The notes: a model not told the origin generated them from the letters alone. Positions 47,146-55,522 are shown, numbered from the stretch's first letter. The stretch is 64,000 bases of DNA from Sulfitobacter sp. BSw21498 (GCF_006064855.1 NZ_CP040753.1:1178001-1242000); one strand, 5' to 3'. Numbers and translations are program-made.

Positions 47146-48321
47146 TTACGCGGTGCCGAATTTCAGCAACTTGATCGCGGCGAAATCGCTCACGTCGCCA
47201 CCCACCCGTTTGGTTGCGTAGAACAACACATGCGGTTTGGCGCTAAAGGGATCGCGCAGAATACGCAGGTCTGGCCGCTCCGCCACGGTATAGCCGGCAG
47301 CAAAGTCCCCGAACGCGACCGAAAATGAATCCGCTGCCACATCGGGCATGTCCTCGGCCACCAGCACCGGATAGCCCATCAGCCGCGCGGGCTGGCCCTG
47401 CGTCATGCCGTCCGACCACAAGAACCGCCCGTCCAGATCCTTGAGCTTGCGCACGATACCGGCCGTCTTCGAGCTCATGACAAAGCTCGCCTGCGCGCGG
47501 TACTGCGCCCCAAGCGCATAGACCAGATCAACCACCGCATCCGCCGTGATTTCCCCCGCGACGCCGGTAGGCACATAGCCCAGGTTGCCCCATTCCCAGA
47601 TCACATTGTCGACCGTGGCATGGGCGAGAAACCCCTTGGGCTTGTCGATCCCGTCGCCGTGGATAAAGGCCGCAGCCTCGGCCCGCGAGAATTTGTCGGC
47701 AATCCGTCCGGCCAGCCAGGCCTCGATGTCGAACGCACTGTCATCCAGCAACCGCTGCGACGCTTTGGGCAGCGCGCTTAACTCGTGCAACGGGATGGTG
47801 ATCCGGTCGATCTGCGGCGTGTCGGTCTCTGACACGGCACCCGTCTCTGTCGCCCAACCGGCCCCCACGTCGGCATGGTCCACCAGCACATCGTAGGACG
47901 TCGCCTCCACCTGCACGACCGACGCGATAGCGCGGATCGACGCCGTGGCATTCAACACCGACTTCACCCGATCCGACGTCTGTGGATCCACCAGATAGCC
48001 GCCATCCGAATTCACCGCCGCCGACAGCGCCTTACTCTCCAGTTCAAGCCCCCGCAACCCGTCGTCGTCGCCATTGCGGATATAGGCCTGCAACGCTTTC
48101 TGATGCGGCGCGCCCGTCTCTACAGCCCCCGCCAAAGGGGTCCGCGCCGGCAAAGTCATCTTTCGATCCAACATAGTCATTCGCTCTTCTGTTTGTTGCA
48201 ACTTGGTCGTCATCTCGTCTTGAAATCCTTTGAAATCATGCACAAAACCACTCACCGCGCGGCGCATCTGCTCCACTGCACCGTTTCGCTCAGCATCCGT
48301 GTCATCCACTGTCTGCTCCAT
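47146..48321 (-). CDS. GTA gp5: major capsid protein (HK97 fold)
   Basis: 391 residues from the ATG at 48321, with GGAGGGTGA before it. The N-terminal ~100 residues are a charged coiled coil (delta domain) expected to be cut off by the gp4 protease; the rest is the HK97 fold (SDGGYLVDPQTSDRVKSVL, then PKASQRLLDDSAFDIEAWL, and the C-terminal FGDFAAGYTVAERPDLRIL). Main shell protein of the small GTA head. Confidence 0.95.
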   Translation of the reverse strand: MEQTVDDTDAERNGAVEQMRRAVSGFVHDFKGFQDEMTTKLQQTEERMTMLDRKMTLPARTPLAGAVETGAPHQKALQAYIRNGDDDGLRGLELESKALSAAVNSDGGYLVDPQTSDRVKSVLNATASIRAIASVVQVEATSYDVLVDHADVGAGWATETGAVSETDTPQIDRITIPLHELSALPKASQRLLDDSAFDIEAWLAGRIADKFSRAEAAAFIHGDGIDKPKGFLAHATVDNVIWEWGNLGYVPTGVAGEITADAVVDLVYALGAQYRAQASFVMSSKTAGIVRKLKDLDGRFLWSDGMTQGQPARLMGYPVLVAEDMPDVAADSFSVAFGDFAAGYTVAERPDLRILRDPFSAKPHVLFYATKRVGGDVSDFAAIKLLKFGTA

Positions 48322-48325
48322 CCGC

Positions 48326-48940
48326 TCACCCTCCGTTCCGGTGTAAATTCTGCCGTGCCTCGTCAAAGACACCTGCCATGCCGCGCAAGACCTCTCCGAC
48401 GGCGATGAAATCCCCCTTCGCCGCGACCCGCGCGGTGGGGAGCATGGGAAACGTCACCAGCGACACCTCCCACAGATCAAGCGTCTGCAGCACACGTTGG
48501 CCCGCGTCATTCTTGGCCGCACGCAGGGTGCGATAGCCGATGCTCAGCCCGTCAATCGCCCCCGCCTCGATCAGAGCCGCCGCCTCGCGTCCCCGTGCCA
48601 CACTGTCCAGCAGCCGCCCCTTGACCCAGAGGCCGCGCGCGTCCTCGCGCAGTTCGTCCCACACCCCAATGGGCTGGGCCGGATCATGCTGCCAAAGCAT
48701 CTTGATCCGCCGACCCGCTTCCCCGGCAGCCGCCAGCGACGCGCCGTAAGCCCCCCGCGCCACCAGATCGCCGCCCTGATCGACGCGGCCGAAAAGGCTG
48801 GCATAGCCGCTGATCTCGAAGCCGCCCTCCACCACAAGCCCCTCGTCAAACCGCGCGAACTTATGCTCCAACCCGCCGCCCATGTGGGGCAAACCTCTCC
48901 CGTTCTCCGACCCGAGGCCGAAGCGCATGCCATCTTCCAT
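48326..48940 (-). CDS. GTA gp4: prohead maturation protease
   Basis: 204 residues from the ATG at 48940, which follows AAGGGAGGG by 4 nt; an earlier ATG lies 7 codons upstream. S78-type serine protease: KMLWQHDPAQPIGVW carries the catalytic His, DGLSIGYR the catalytic Ser. Processes gp5 during head assembly. Confidence 0.93.
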   Translation of the reverse strand: MEDGMRFGLGSENGRGLPHMGGGLEHKFARFDEGLVVEGGFEISGYASLFGRVDQGGDLVARGAYGASLAAAGEAGRRIKMLWQHDPAQPIGVWDELREDARGLWVKGRLLDSVARGREAAALIEAGAIDGLSIGYRTLRAAKNDAGQRVLQTLDLWEVSLVTFPMLPTARVAAKGDFIAVGEVLRGMAGVFDEARQNLHRNGG

Positions 48941-48965
48941 GACACCCTCCCTTGCGTTCAAATTG

Positions 48966-49190
48966 CTACGGCGCGACCACCAGAAACGACTGCACCGCCT
49001 GCGCCAAAATCACCGCGACCACACCGTAGACGGTCAACCACAACCGCCGCTCCAGCCGCTCCATCATCTCTTCCAGCCGGTCCAACCGCTGCAAAAGGTT
49101 CTCGTGGTGGATCGCACTCACCCTCTCATGCGCCTGCAACCGCAAGCCCGGCGCACATTCAAACCGGTCAAAGCCCATTTCCTCACCCAT
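48966..49190 (-). CDS. GTA gp3.5: small membrane protein (rcc01685 family)
   Basis: 74 residues. Central charged helix (LLQRLDRLEEMMERLERRL) followed by one membrane helix (about 50-70, VYGVVAVILAQAVQSF). Corresponds to RcGTA orf g3.5, required for head formation in R. capsulatus. Overlaps gp3 by 8 nt. Confidence 0.88.
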   Translation of the reverse strand: MGEEMGFDRFECAPGLRLQAHERVSAIHHENLLQRLDRLEEMMERLERRLWLTVYGVVAVILAQAVQSFLVVAP

Positions 49191-50358
49191 CCGCCGCCAC
49201 CGCTGGCAGCCCCAACAAAGACCGCTTTTCCGCCTGCGTCAGAAAATCGGCCCCCGCCACCCGCGCCCATTGGGCATCGCGTTCCTGCGCCAAGGCCGAC
49301 ACCTGATCCAGATCGGGCTTCAACGTCACCGCCTCATTCGTGAATCCCGCCAGCCAAGCCCCAAGTGCGGCCGCAACCCGCGTGGCCAATGGCAACACCG
49401 TCAACCGATAGAACGCCCGATGCGCCTCTTGGTAATTGGCATAGGTCGCATCTCCCGCGATCCCCAAAAGCATTGGCGGCACACCAAACGCCAACGCCAC
49501 TTCCCGCGCCGCGGCCTCTTTGGTGCGGTGAAATTCCATATCCGACGGCGAGAAACCCATCGGTTTCCAATCAAGCCCGCCTTCCAGCAACATCGGTCGC
49601 CCCGCATTGCGCGCGCCCTGATGGTGGCTCTCCATCTCGCTCACCAAACGGTCGTACTGGTCGTCGCTCAGCTTGCCCTGCCCCTCGGCCCCGCGGTACA
49701 CAATCGCCCCCGAGGGGCGCGCTGCGTTGTCCAACAGCGCCTTGCTCCAGCGCGACGCCGCCGCGTGCACGTCCAACGCCATCGCCGCCGCCTGCATCGG
49801 GCTAAAGCCATAGTGATCGTCCTGCGGGTGGAAATTCTTGATGTGACAGATCGCGGCCGTATCCCCTGACACGTCAAACCGGTGCTTGCGCCCGCCGACG
49901 GCATATTCATAGGCCACCGGCCAGCCATCCGCCCCTGGCACCACCGACATGCGATCCGACCGCAAAACATGCAGCTCCGCCGGCACCGGGCCAGCCCCAA
50001 CCGCCTCGATATACCCGTTCCCGGTCAACAGCAGCTGCGCATAGAGCGCCTCCAGCAGCTCTGCCCGCCCCTGCGCTCCGTTTGGCCGTGCCACCAGCTC
50101 CAGCAGTGGGTGGGTCTCGAACCGTTGCTCTGCATCCTGCAACACCAAGGGCAACGCCGCCGCGGCCTCGACAATCAGCTTGACCGAACGAAAGCCGACA
50201 GGGTTGCCGCAAAAGCCGGTGCGTGTCAGGCTGACGACGTCGCGCGGGCTCCAGGCCACGCGCCCGCTGGTCTGATAGGCAACGACAGGCCCAGTGGCAG
50301 AGGCTTTCGTCTGCGCAACCGCCTCTACCGCCCCCCGTTTGAGAAAATCAAAAACCAT
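49183..50358 (-). CDS. GTA gp3: portal protein
   Basis: 391 residues starting MVFDFLKRGAVEA, with GGGAGAG upstream; earlier in-frame starts overlap the small ORF before it. HK97-family portal signatures near 290-350 (FGVPPMLLGIAGDATYANYQEAHRAFY cut here for length) confirm the class. Twelve copies form the DNA entry ring. Confidence 0.94.
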   Translation of the reverse strand: MVFDFLKRGAVEAVAQTKASATGPVVAYQTSGRVAWSPRDVVSLTRTGFCGNPVGFRSVKLIVEAAAALPLVLQDAEQRFETHPLLELVARPNGAQGRAELLEALYAQLLLTGNGYIEAVGAGPVPAELHVLRSDRMSVVPGADGWPVAYEYAVGGRKHRFDVSGDTAAICHIKNFHPQDDHYGFSPMQAAAMALDVHAAASRWSKALLDNAARPSGAIVYRGAEGQGKLSDDQYDRLVSEMESHHQGARNAGRPMLLEGGLDWKPMGFSPSDMEFHRTKEAAAREVALAFGVPPMLLGIAGDATYANYQEAHRAFYRLTVLPLATRVAAALGAWLAGFTNEAVTLKPDLDQVSALAQERDAQWARVAGADFLTQAEKRSLLGLPAVAADG

Positions 50359-50375
50359 GCCGCTGCTCTCCCTGC

Positions 50376-50510
50376 TCATTGACCGCCCCATGAAAATCTC
50401 ACCAATCCCTTAACGCCGCCCGACCAGACCGAACGCAGCTCTCGCAACACCGCTTCATTTTGCCGGTTAAACTCTCCCCGAATGGCCGCTCTCCTCCGCG
50501 AACCGCTCAC
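50376..50510 (-). CDS. Unannotated small ORF between GTA terminase and portal genes
   Basis: 44 codons from a GTG whose last bases overlap the gp2 stop (GTGA), ending 17 nt before the portal start. The product is basic and helical, with stretches RGEFNRQNEAVLRELRSV and GVKGLVRFSWGG. GGAGGAG lies 3-9 codons inside, so an internal non-ATG start (ATT at 50483) is also thinkable. The perfect fit between two genes and the GTGA coupling support it. I know of no family name. Confidence 0.5.
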   Translation of the reverse strand: MSGSRRRAAIRGEFNRQNEAVLRELRSVWSGGVKGLVRFSWGGQ

Positions 50511-51808
50511 AACCCGCGTACCCCGGGCATCCGCCACCGCGCTGCAGGCTCGATCATCAGCTCGTGCAGCGCCCAGACCAGCGCATCCACGCGGTCCGGC
50601 GATCCGCCGCCCTCGTACCCCCGCGCCGTCATCCGGCACATCTGGTCCTCCAGCGCGTCCAATCCCGCGACATGGCCCACGCGGCCCTGCTCGTACAACG
50701 CAGCCAAAGGCTCTGCCCGCGCGACCTTCCCGCGGCTGGCGTGGACGGATTTGACCGGCACCAGCGGATCGACCTGTCGCAAGACCTCCACCACCATCTG
50801 CCCGCCTTGATTGACCTCGGCGACCAAGCGGTCCGCGCCGAACTGCTCCATCGCGCTGATAGCGGCCCGCGCCCAAGCCGACGGGGTCGCCCCCTGCACC
50901 GTGCAATCGGCCAGCACCACCGCACGCCAGTCCTGCGGCGGGCCTTGCGTCTGCGCGCCCACAACCACGATCCCACATTCATCCGACCCTGCTCCGGCGG
51001 TCGTGGCAGGGTCCAGACCCACGACAATGCGGTCCAGCACGGGCACATCCCGCACCCGGCCCGCTTCGATCATTTCCGACGTCCAAAGCGCCCCTTCCGC
51101 TTCCGCCAGCAACACGCCATCCAGCTCCTGACGCCCCAGCCGTGTCCCGCGATACCGCGCGCGCACCTCCTCCAGAAACGACCCCGCAAGGTTTGCGGCA
51201 TTGGCCTCCGTCGGCGAGTGGGTGGTCACGGTCGATGGCGACGCCAGCAAGGCCTTTAGCACGCCGACATTGCGCGGTGTCGTGGTCACGCACACGCGAG
51301 GGTCATCGCCGAGGCGTAACGCAAACTGCAGCTGGTCCCACGTCTCTTCGGCCTTCTTCCATTTGGCCAGCTCGTCCACCCACGCCGCATCAAATTGCGG
51401 CCCGCGCAGCCCTTCGGGGTCATGCGCGGTATGAACCGTCGCCACGGCACCATTGGGCCAGACCAGCCGCTTGCGCGTCGCCTCCCAGTCCGGTCGCCGA
51501 TCCGCAGGCGAACACGCCAATATCCCGCTGTCGCCAAAGATCATCACTTCGCGCACCTGCTCTATCGTCTCGCCCACCAGCGCCACACGCCTGCAGCGCC
51601 CCGCATCCAAGGGCCGCGACCCTTCGACCTGCGCACGCACCCATTCCGCGCCCGCGCGTGTCTTGCCCGCACCGCGCCCGCCCATGATAACCCAGGACCG
51701 CCAGTCACCTTCAGGGGGTAGCTGATGCGGCATCGCCCAGAACTCGAACAAAAAAGGGAGAGCCAAAAGCTCTCCCTCATCCAGATCATTCAAGAACCGG
51801 TCTTGCAC
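50507..51808 (-). CDS. GTA gp2: large terminase subunit
   Basis: 433 residues from a GTG at 51808; the frame is open to 51919, but the extra 37 residues read like an out-of-frame copy of gp1. A TTG at 51793 overlaps the gp1 stop and is also possible. ATPase Walker A VIMGGRGAGKTRAGAEWV near residue 42-60, Walker B-like AAWVDELAKW near 160, and nuclease acidic residues (VVGLDPATT near 260). Packages host DNA into GTA heads. Confidence 0.93.
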   Translation of the reverse strand: MQDRFLNDLDEGELLALPFLFEFWAMPHQLPPEGDWRSWVIMGGRGAGKTRAGAEWVRAQVEGSRPLDAGRCRRVALVGETIEQVREVMIFGDSGILACSPADRRPDWEATRKRLVWPNGAVATVHTAHDPEGLRGPQFDAAWVDELAKWKKAEETWDQLQFALRLGDDPRVCVTTTPRNVGVLKALLASPSTVTTHSPTEANAANLAGSFLEEVRARYRGTRLGRQELDGVLLAEAEGALWTSEMIEAGRVRDVPVLDRIVVGLDPATTAGAGSDECGIVVVGAQTQGPPQDWRAVVLADCTVQGATPSAWARAAISAMEQFGADRLVAEVNQGGQMVVEVLRQVDPLVPVKSVHASRGKVARAEPLAALYEQGRVGHVAGLDALEDQMCRMTARGYEGGGSPDRVDALVWALHELMIEPAARWRMPGVRGL

Positions 51809-52130
51809 CGCAACATCGGCGGAGCCGATCCAGCTTGCACCCGATGTCAGCCCGCGCCTGCTCCATGTCCAGCGCGTATCCGCCTCGGGCAATGCCCGCT
51901 TGTCTGTTTCTGCACTCATTCAGATAGGTCTCCACTTTGATGCAGGTCGCCACCATGCCACTGGCTTTACCCAATGCTTTCGACGCTGCTGTTTCGTTTA
52001 TTTCCTCCCCGGATCGGGCCTGTTTTCTCAGGCTCTCTATCTCGCGGCGCAAATCACGGATCGCGGTCTGCAACGCCTGAAGCTGCTCTTGGCTGGCAGC
52101 AATTTCTTGTTCCGGGGTATTCATCGTCAT
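51786..52130 (-). CDS. GTA gp1: small terminase-like protein
   Basis: 114 residues starting MTMNTPEQEIAASQEQL, with AGAGG ten nt upstream. Helical coiled-coil (about 8-50: LQALQTAIRDLRREIESLR) and a C-terminal helical part. Matches RcGTA orf g1 in place and length, whose product is reported as a terminase small subunit without DNA-binding domain. The reading frame extends to an ATG at 52229 at the predicted transcription start (see findings). Confidence 0.88.
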   Translation of the reverse strand: MTMNTPEQEIAASQEQLQALQTAIRDLRREIESLRKQARSGEEINETAASKALGKASGMVATCIKVETYLNECRNRQAGIARGGYALDMEQARADIGCKLDRLRRCCGARPVLE

Positions 52131-52173
52131 CTTGCTCTTACCTCTCGTTTTGGACCTCCAACCCGAGCAAACA

Positions 52174-52211
52174 CGAAAAAACGGCCACCGGAACTTAATC
52201 CGGGGCCGTTT
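52174..52211 (-). terminator. Terminator-like hairpin between the GTA promoter and gp1
   Basis: Stem AAACGGCC/GGCCGTTT with a second CCGG/CCGG stem inside, 8-nt loop, and TTTTTT on the minus strand. It lies about 130 nt after the mltG stop and 44 nt before the gp1 ATG. A promoter at 52237-52265 lies upstream of it. Confidence 0.75.
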
Positions 52212-52236
52212 GCCCATGTCTTCTAGCATGGACGTA

Positions 52237-52265
52237 TTTCTATGTCAGAGCGGACGCAAAGTCAA
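52237..52265 (-). promoter_or_regulatory. Sigma70-type promoter ahead of the GTA cluster
   Basis: -35 TTGACT (52265-52260) and -10 TAGAAA (52242-52237) with an ideal 17-bp spacer. Start predicted near 52230, about 100 nt before the gp1 ATG. Confidence 0.65.
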
Positions 52266-52272
52266 GAAAAAC

Positions 52273-52289
52273 AAGGTTACCGAAACCTT
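52273..52289. promoter_or_regulatory. Perfect inverted repeat upstream of the GTA promoter
   Basis: AAGGTT-N5-AACCTT, ending 7 bp before the -35 element. The position is that of an activator site. Binding factor unknown. Confidence 0.55.
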
Positions 52290-52306
52290 TCAACCCCTTG
52301 CGATGG

Positions 52307-52321
52307 TTAACAAATTCCTAA
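52307..52321. promoter_or_regulatory. CtrA-like box upstream of the GTA promoter
   Basis: TTAA-N7-CTAA (one base off the TTAA-N7-TTAA consensus), about 42 nt above the -35. CtrA is known to control GTA expression in Rhodobacter. Confidence 0.4.
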
Positions 52322-52340
52322 TTTACACCCGACCGGACGT

Positions 52341-53525
52341 TTAGTTTCCGCCCGTTGACGCATTGCCCGCCGCTTCCGCGCCGCGCTCTGCCTCGATCTT
52401 GCGCCAGCGTGCCACATTGGCGTTATGCTCTTCCAATGTCTCGGCAAAGGCGTGACCGCCCGTGCCATCGGCAACAAAGAATACATAGTCTTCGCTGGCC
52501 GGTTGTGCGGCGGCCATCAGGCTCGCACGACCGGGGTTGGCAATGGGCGTCGGCGGCAGCGCGTCGATGACGTAGGTGTTGAACGGTGTCTCCTTGCGCA
52601 GCTCGCTGCGGCGCAGACCACGCCCCAAAATGCCCTGACCGTTCGTGATGCCATAGATCACGGTCGGGTCGGTCTGCAGACGCATGCCTTGATTCAAACG
52701 GTTGACGAACACGCTGGCGACCTGCTCGCGCTCTTCCGGCACGCCTGTTTCCTTTTCGACGATCGACGCAAGGATCAACAGCTCCTGCGGCGTTTCAATC
52801 GGCAGATCAGGATCGCGGGCATCCCAGGCCTCGGCCAGACGCAGTTCTTGGGCAGCAGCCATGCGGGTCAGGATCGCGGCGCGGTCGTCCCCCTCGGACA
52901 CCTCATAGCTGTCGGGGGCCAAGGTCCCCTCGGCGGGCACGGCCTCGATCTCGCCAGCCAGCAAGTCGATGGATTTCAACGCCTCGGTCACCTGCCAGCT
53001 TGTCACGCCTTCGGCCATTGCGATGCGGAACCGTGTGTCAGCTTTTGCCTTGGTCTGGGTATAGACCTCCGGCACCTCATCCTCCCCGGGAGAGAACTCA
53101 GCCCGTTCGACAAAACGGTTGGTCGTGGGGTCCAGCTCGCGTACCTGAGTGCTGATACGATTGACGCCGATCCGGTACACAACCTCGGTGCCGCAGGTGC
53201 TGGCCCCGCCGCGCGTGACCGTCTCTACGATCTCTTTCATCGAGGATTCGGGCTGGATCAGAAAGCTCCCCGCCTTCAAGGCGCGGGTCTTTTCCTCATA
53301 CTCGGCCCCCAACCGGAAGATCGCGGCCGAGCTTACGGCCTCTTGTGTGGCAAGATCATCGCCCACAGCCCGCATGTTCGACCCACGTTCCACCTGCAAG
53401 CAAATCGCCTGCGACAGAGGTCCGGGCGCATCATACTGCCCCCGGCCCCACAGGATAATCCCGCCTAACAAAAACAAACCTAAAATCAGAAACGTAACAG
53501 CGTTAGACGCGATATGCCGCCACAT
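52341..53525 (-). CDS. mltG: Endolytic transglycosylase MltG
   Basis: 394 residues. Membrane anchor at about 10-27 (VTFLILGLFLLGGIILW) and the YceG domain with catalytic Glu in LILASIVEKETGVPEE and RLQTDPTVIYG. Cuts growing glycan strands in the periplasm. ATG overlaps the fabF stop (TAATG), so it ends the fatty acid operon. Confidence 0.95.
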   Translation of the reverse strand: MWRHIASNAVTFLILGLFLLGGIILWGRGQYDAPGPLSQAICLQVERGSNMRAVGDDLATQEAVSSAAIFRLGAEYEEKTRALKAGSFLIQPESSMKEIVETVTRGGASTCGTEVVYRIGVNRISTQVRELDPTTNRFVERAEFSPGEDEVPEVYTQTKAKADTRFRIAMAEGVTSWQVTEALKSIDLLAGEIEAVPAEGTLAPDSYEVSEGDDRAAILTRMAAAQELRLAEAWDARDPDLPIETPQELLILASIVEKETGVPEEREQVASVFVNRLNQGMRLQTDPTVIYGITNGQGILGRGLRRSELRKETPFNTYVIDALPPTPIANPGRASLMAAAQPASEDYVFFVADGTGGHAFAETLEEHNANVARWRKIEAERGAEAAGNASTGGN

Positions 53526-54784
53526 TAGGATGCTTTCCCGAAGATAACGCTCGCGTTAGTGCCACCGAAGCCGAACGAGTTGCTCAGCGCGATGTCAATC
53601 TTGCGCTCGACCTTCTTGTTCGGTGCCAGATCGATCTTGGTTTCAACGGCAGGGTTGTCGAGGTTGATGGTTGGCGGTGCCACCTGATCGCGGATCGCAA
53701 GAATAGAGAAGATCGCTTCGATTGCGCCGGCAGCCCCCAACAGGTGACCGGTGGCGGATTTGGTCGACGACATCGTGACCGTTTCAACAGCATCGCCCAG
53801 CATCCGCTCTACGGCACCCAGTTCGATCACATCGGCCATAGTCGATGTGCCATGAGCATTGATGTAATCGATATCGGTTGGTGCCAGACCGGCATTGCGC
53901 AGCGCGTTGCGCATGGACCGCTCCGCCCCGTCGCCGTCTTCGGCAGGTGCGGTGATGTGATAGGCGTCGCCCGACATACCGTAGCCCAGAACCTCGGCAT
54001 AAATCTTGGCCCCACGCGCCTTGGCGTGTTCGTATTCTTCCAGCACCACAATGCCCGCGCCTTCGCCCATGACGAAACCGTCACGATCGGCGTCATAGGG
54101 GCGGCTTGCCTTGGTCGGATCGTCGCCACGCTTGGTAGACAGCGCTTTACAGGCGTTAAACCCTGCCATGCCGATCTCGCAAATCGCGGCCTCGGCCCCG
54201 CCAGCGATCATCACATCGGCGTCACCATGTTGGATCAAACGGCTTGCATCACCAATCGCGTGCGCCCCGGTAGAGCAGGCAGTCACGACCGAATGGTTCG
54301 GACCGCGGAAACCATAGCGAATCGACACCTGACCCGAGATCAGGTTGATCAGCGCACCGGGCACAAAGAACGGGCTCACGCGGCGTGGGCCTTTTTCGTG
54401 CATCATTACTGCGGTGTTCGCGATAGAGTTCAAGCCGCCGATGCCAGACCCGATCAACACGCCGGTGCGTTCCAGATCTTCACGGTCGGTGGGCATCCAG
54501 CCGGAATCCTCGACCGCCTGCTGTGCTGCCGCCATGCCGAACAGAATAAAGGTATCAACCTTGCGCTGTTCCTTCGGCTCCATGTATTTGTCGCCGTTGA
54601 ACGTGCCGTCGGTGCCATCACCAAGAGGTACTTCGCAGGCGTATTGCGTGACCAGTCTACTGGGATCAAAGCCCGTGATCGTGCCCGCACCGGACTGACT
54701 ATCCAAAATTCTGGACCAGCTGGCCTCTACGCCATCGGCAAGCGGCGTTACCAATCCCAAACCTGTCACAACTACTCTGCGCAT
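53525..54784 (-). CDS. fabF: Beta-ketoacyl-ACP synthase II
   Basis: 419 residues from the ATG 7 nt after AAGGGG (a TTG two codons earlier is open). Active Cys in TACSTGAHA near 165, catalytic His residues in NAHGTSTM and KSATGHLLGAAG. Extends acyl chains on ACP in the cytoplasm. Its leader contains a large stem-loop (54923-54958). Confidence 0.96.
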   Translation of the reverse strand: MRRVVVTGLGLVTPLADGVEASWSRILDSQSGAGTITGFDPSRLVTQYACEVPLGDGTDGTFNGDKYMEPKEQRKVDTFILFGMAAAQQAVEDSGWMPTDREDLERTGVLIGSGIGGLNSIANTAVMMHEKGPRRVSPFFVPGALINLISGQVSIRYGFRGPNHSVVTACSTGAHAIGDASRLIQHGDADVMIAGGAEAAICEIGMAGFNACKALSTKRGDDPTKASRPYDADRDGFVMGEGAGIVVLEEYEHAKARGAKIYAEVLGYGMSGDAYHITAPAEDGDGAERSMRNALRNAGLAPTDIDYINAHGTSTMADVIELGAVERMLGDAVETVTMSSTKSATGHLLGAAGAIEAIFSILAIRDQVAPPTINLDNPAVETKIDLAPNKKVERKIDIALSNSFGFGGTNASVIFGKAS

Positions 54785-55042
54785 ATCCAAGCCCCTTGGT
54801 GTTTCTTTGCGTTGACCGGCTATACCTTGCCGAGCCCGTAAATTTCAAGACGCGAAGCGTTCAAGCTGCGGCCAGACCGGCGGGCCTTCGCGCGTCATTG
54901 AACGTATCTTGTCGCCATAAAGCCCTATGTTACGCGGGGTAAGACGCGCAACATAGGGTACTGTCGCGCCGCGGTTTCCCGTCTCGCGCCCACAAGTGAC
55001 ATGCCGCGAACGCACAGGCCAAGCAGCCCGCGTCAGCCTGAC
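54785..55042. other. Non-coding leader upstream of fabF
   Basis: Between the acpP terminator and fabF I see no gene. The main element is a hairpin at 54923-54958: CCCTATGTT paired with AACATAGGG plus an inner CGCG/CGCG, 13 bp with one mismatch. Confidence 0.6.
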
Positions 55043-55082
55043 GTAAAAACGGCGCTCCTCCCTTAGGAAGAACGCCGTTCTT
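55043..55082 (-). terminator. Terminator of acpP
   Basis: Stem AACGGCG/CGCCGTT with an inner TCCT/AGGA, followed by TTTTT on the minus strand, 52 nt after the acpP stop. Confidence 0.75.
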
Positions 55083-55133
55083 TAAAACTCGCGCCGCCGC
55101 CATGCCCCTTGGGGCCCGACTGGCGAAAACGTC

Positions 55134-55367
55134 TTAGGACGCTTCTTTGATGAACTTGACCGCGTCGCCGAAGGTCTGGATGTTCTCAGCTGCGTCATCG
55201 GGGATCTCGATGCCGAACTCTTCTTCGAACGCCATAACCAGCTCAACAGTGTCGAGGCTGTCTGCGCCAAGATCGTCGATGAACGATGCGTTCTCAACAA
55301 CTTTGTCTTCTTCAACACCCAGGTGCTCTACAACGATCTTCTTTACGCGGTCTGCGACGTCGCTCAT
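55134..55367 (-). CDS. acpP: Acyl carrier protein
   Basis: 77 residues, strongly acidic. The phosphopantetheine site is Ser37 in [20 protein letters not shown]. Carries growing acyl chains. CoaD (8.2 kb) makes the precursor of its prosthetic group. Placed 201 bp after fabG; that gap may carry a separate promoter (TTGCCA, 16 bp, TAAATG at 55523-55550). Confidence 0.97.
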   Translation of the reverse strand: MSDVADRVKKIVVEHLGVEEDKVVENASFIDDLGADSLDTVELVMAFEEEFGIEIPDDAAENIQTFGDAVKFIKEAS

Positions 55368-55522
55368 ATTCTGTCCTCATTCATTCGGGCAGTCCTGCCC
55401 TCTTCTGTTTCCGTCAGAACCTTATGCGGTCCTTTTGGATCGTGCCCCGAGGGGCGGCTATGGCCCTTGTTGTCACAAGGTAAGGGGGGCAATCAAGCCT
55501 CCCTGTCGTGGATTCTGCGCCC

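Noticed and set aside
50376..50978. The 200-codon version of the small ORF, reading back into the terminase gene
   Set aside because: The upstream part is Gly/Arg/Ala-rich out-of-frame terminase sequence; only the last 44 codons lie outside and follow a GTGA overlap.
51809..51919. Longer N-terminus for the large terminase
   Set aside because: The extra residues lie inside gp1 in another frame and do not look like terminase; a 134-nt overlap would be unusual for this cluster.
38063..52130. Integrated prophage
   Set aside because: No integrase, repressor, replication genes or attachment repeats; order and gene set match the RcGTA cluster next to cysE, which is vertically inherited.
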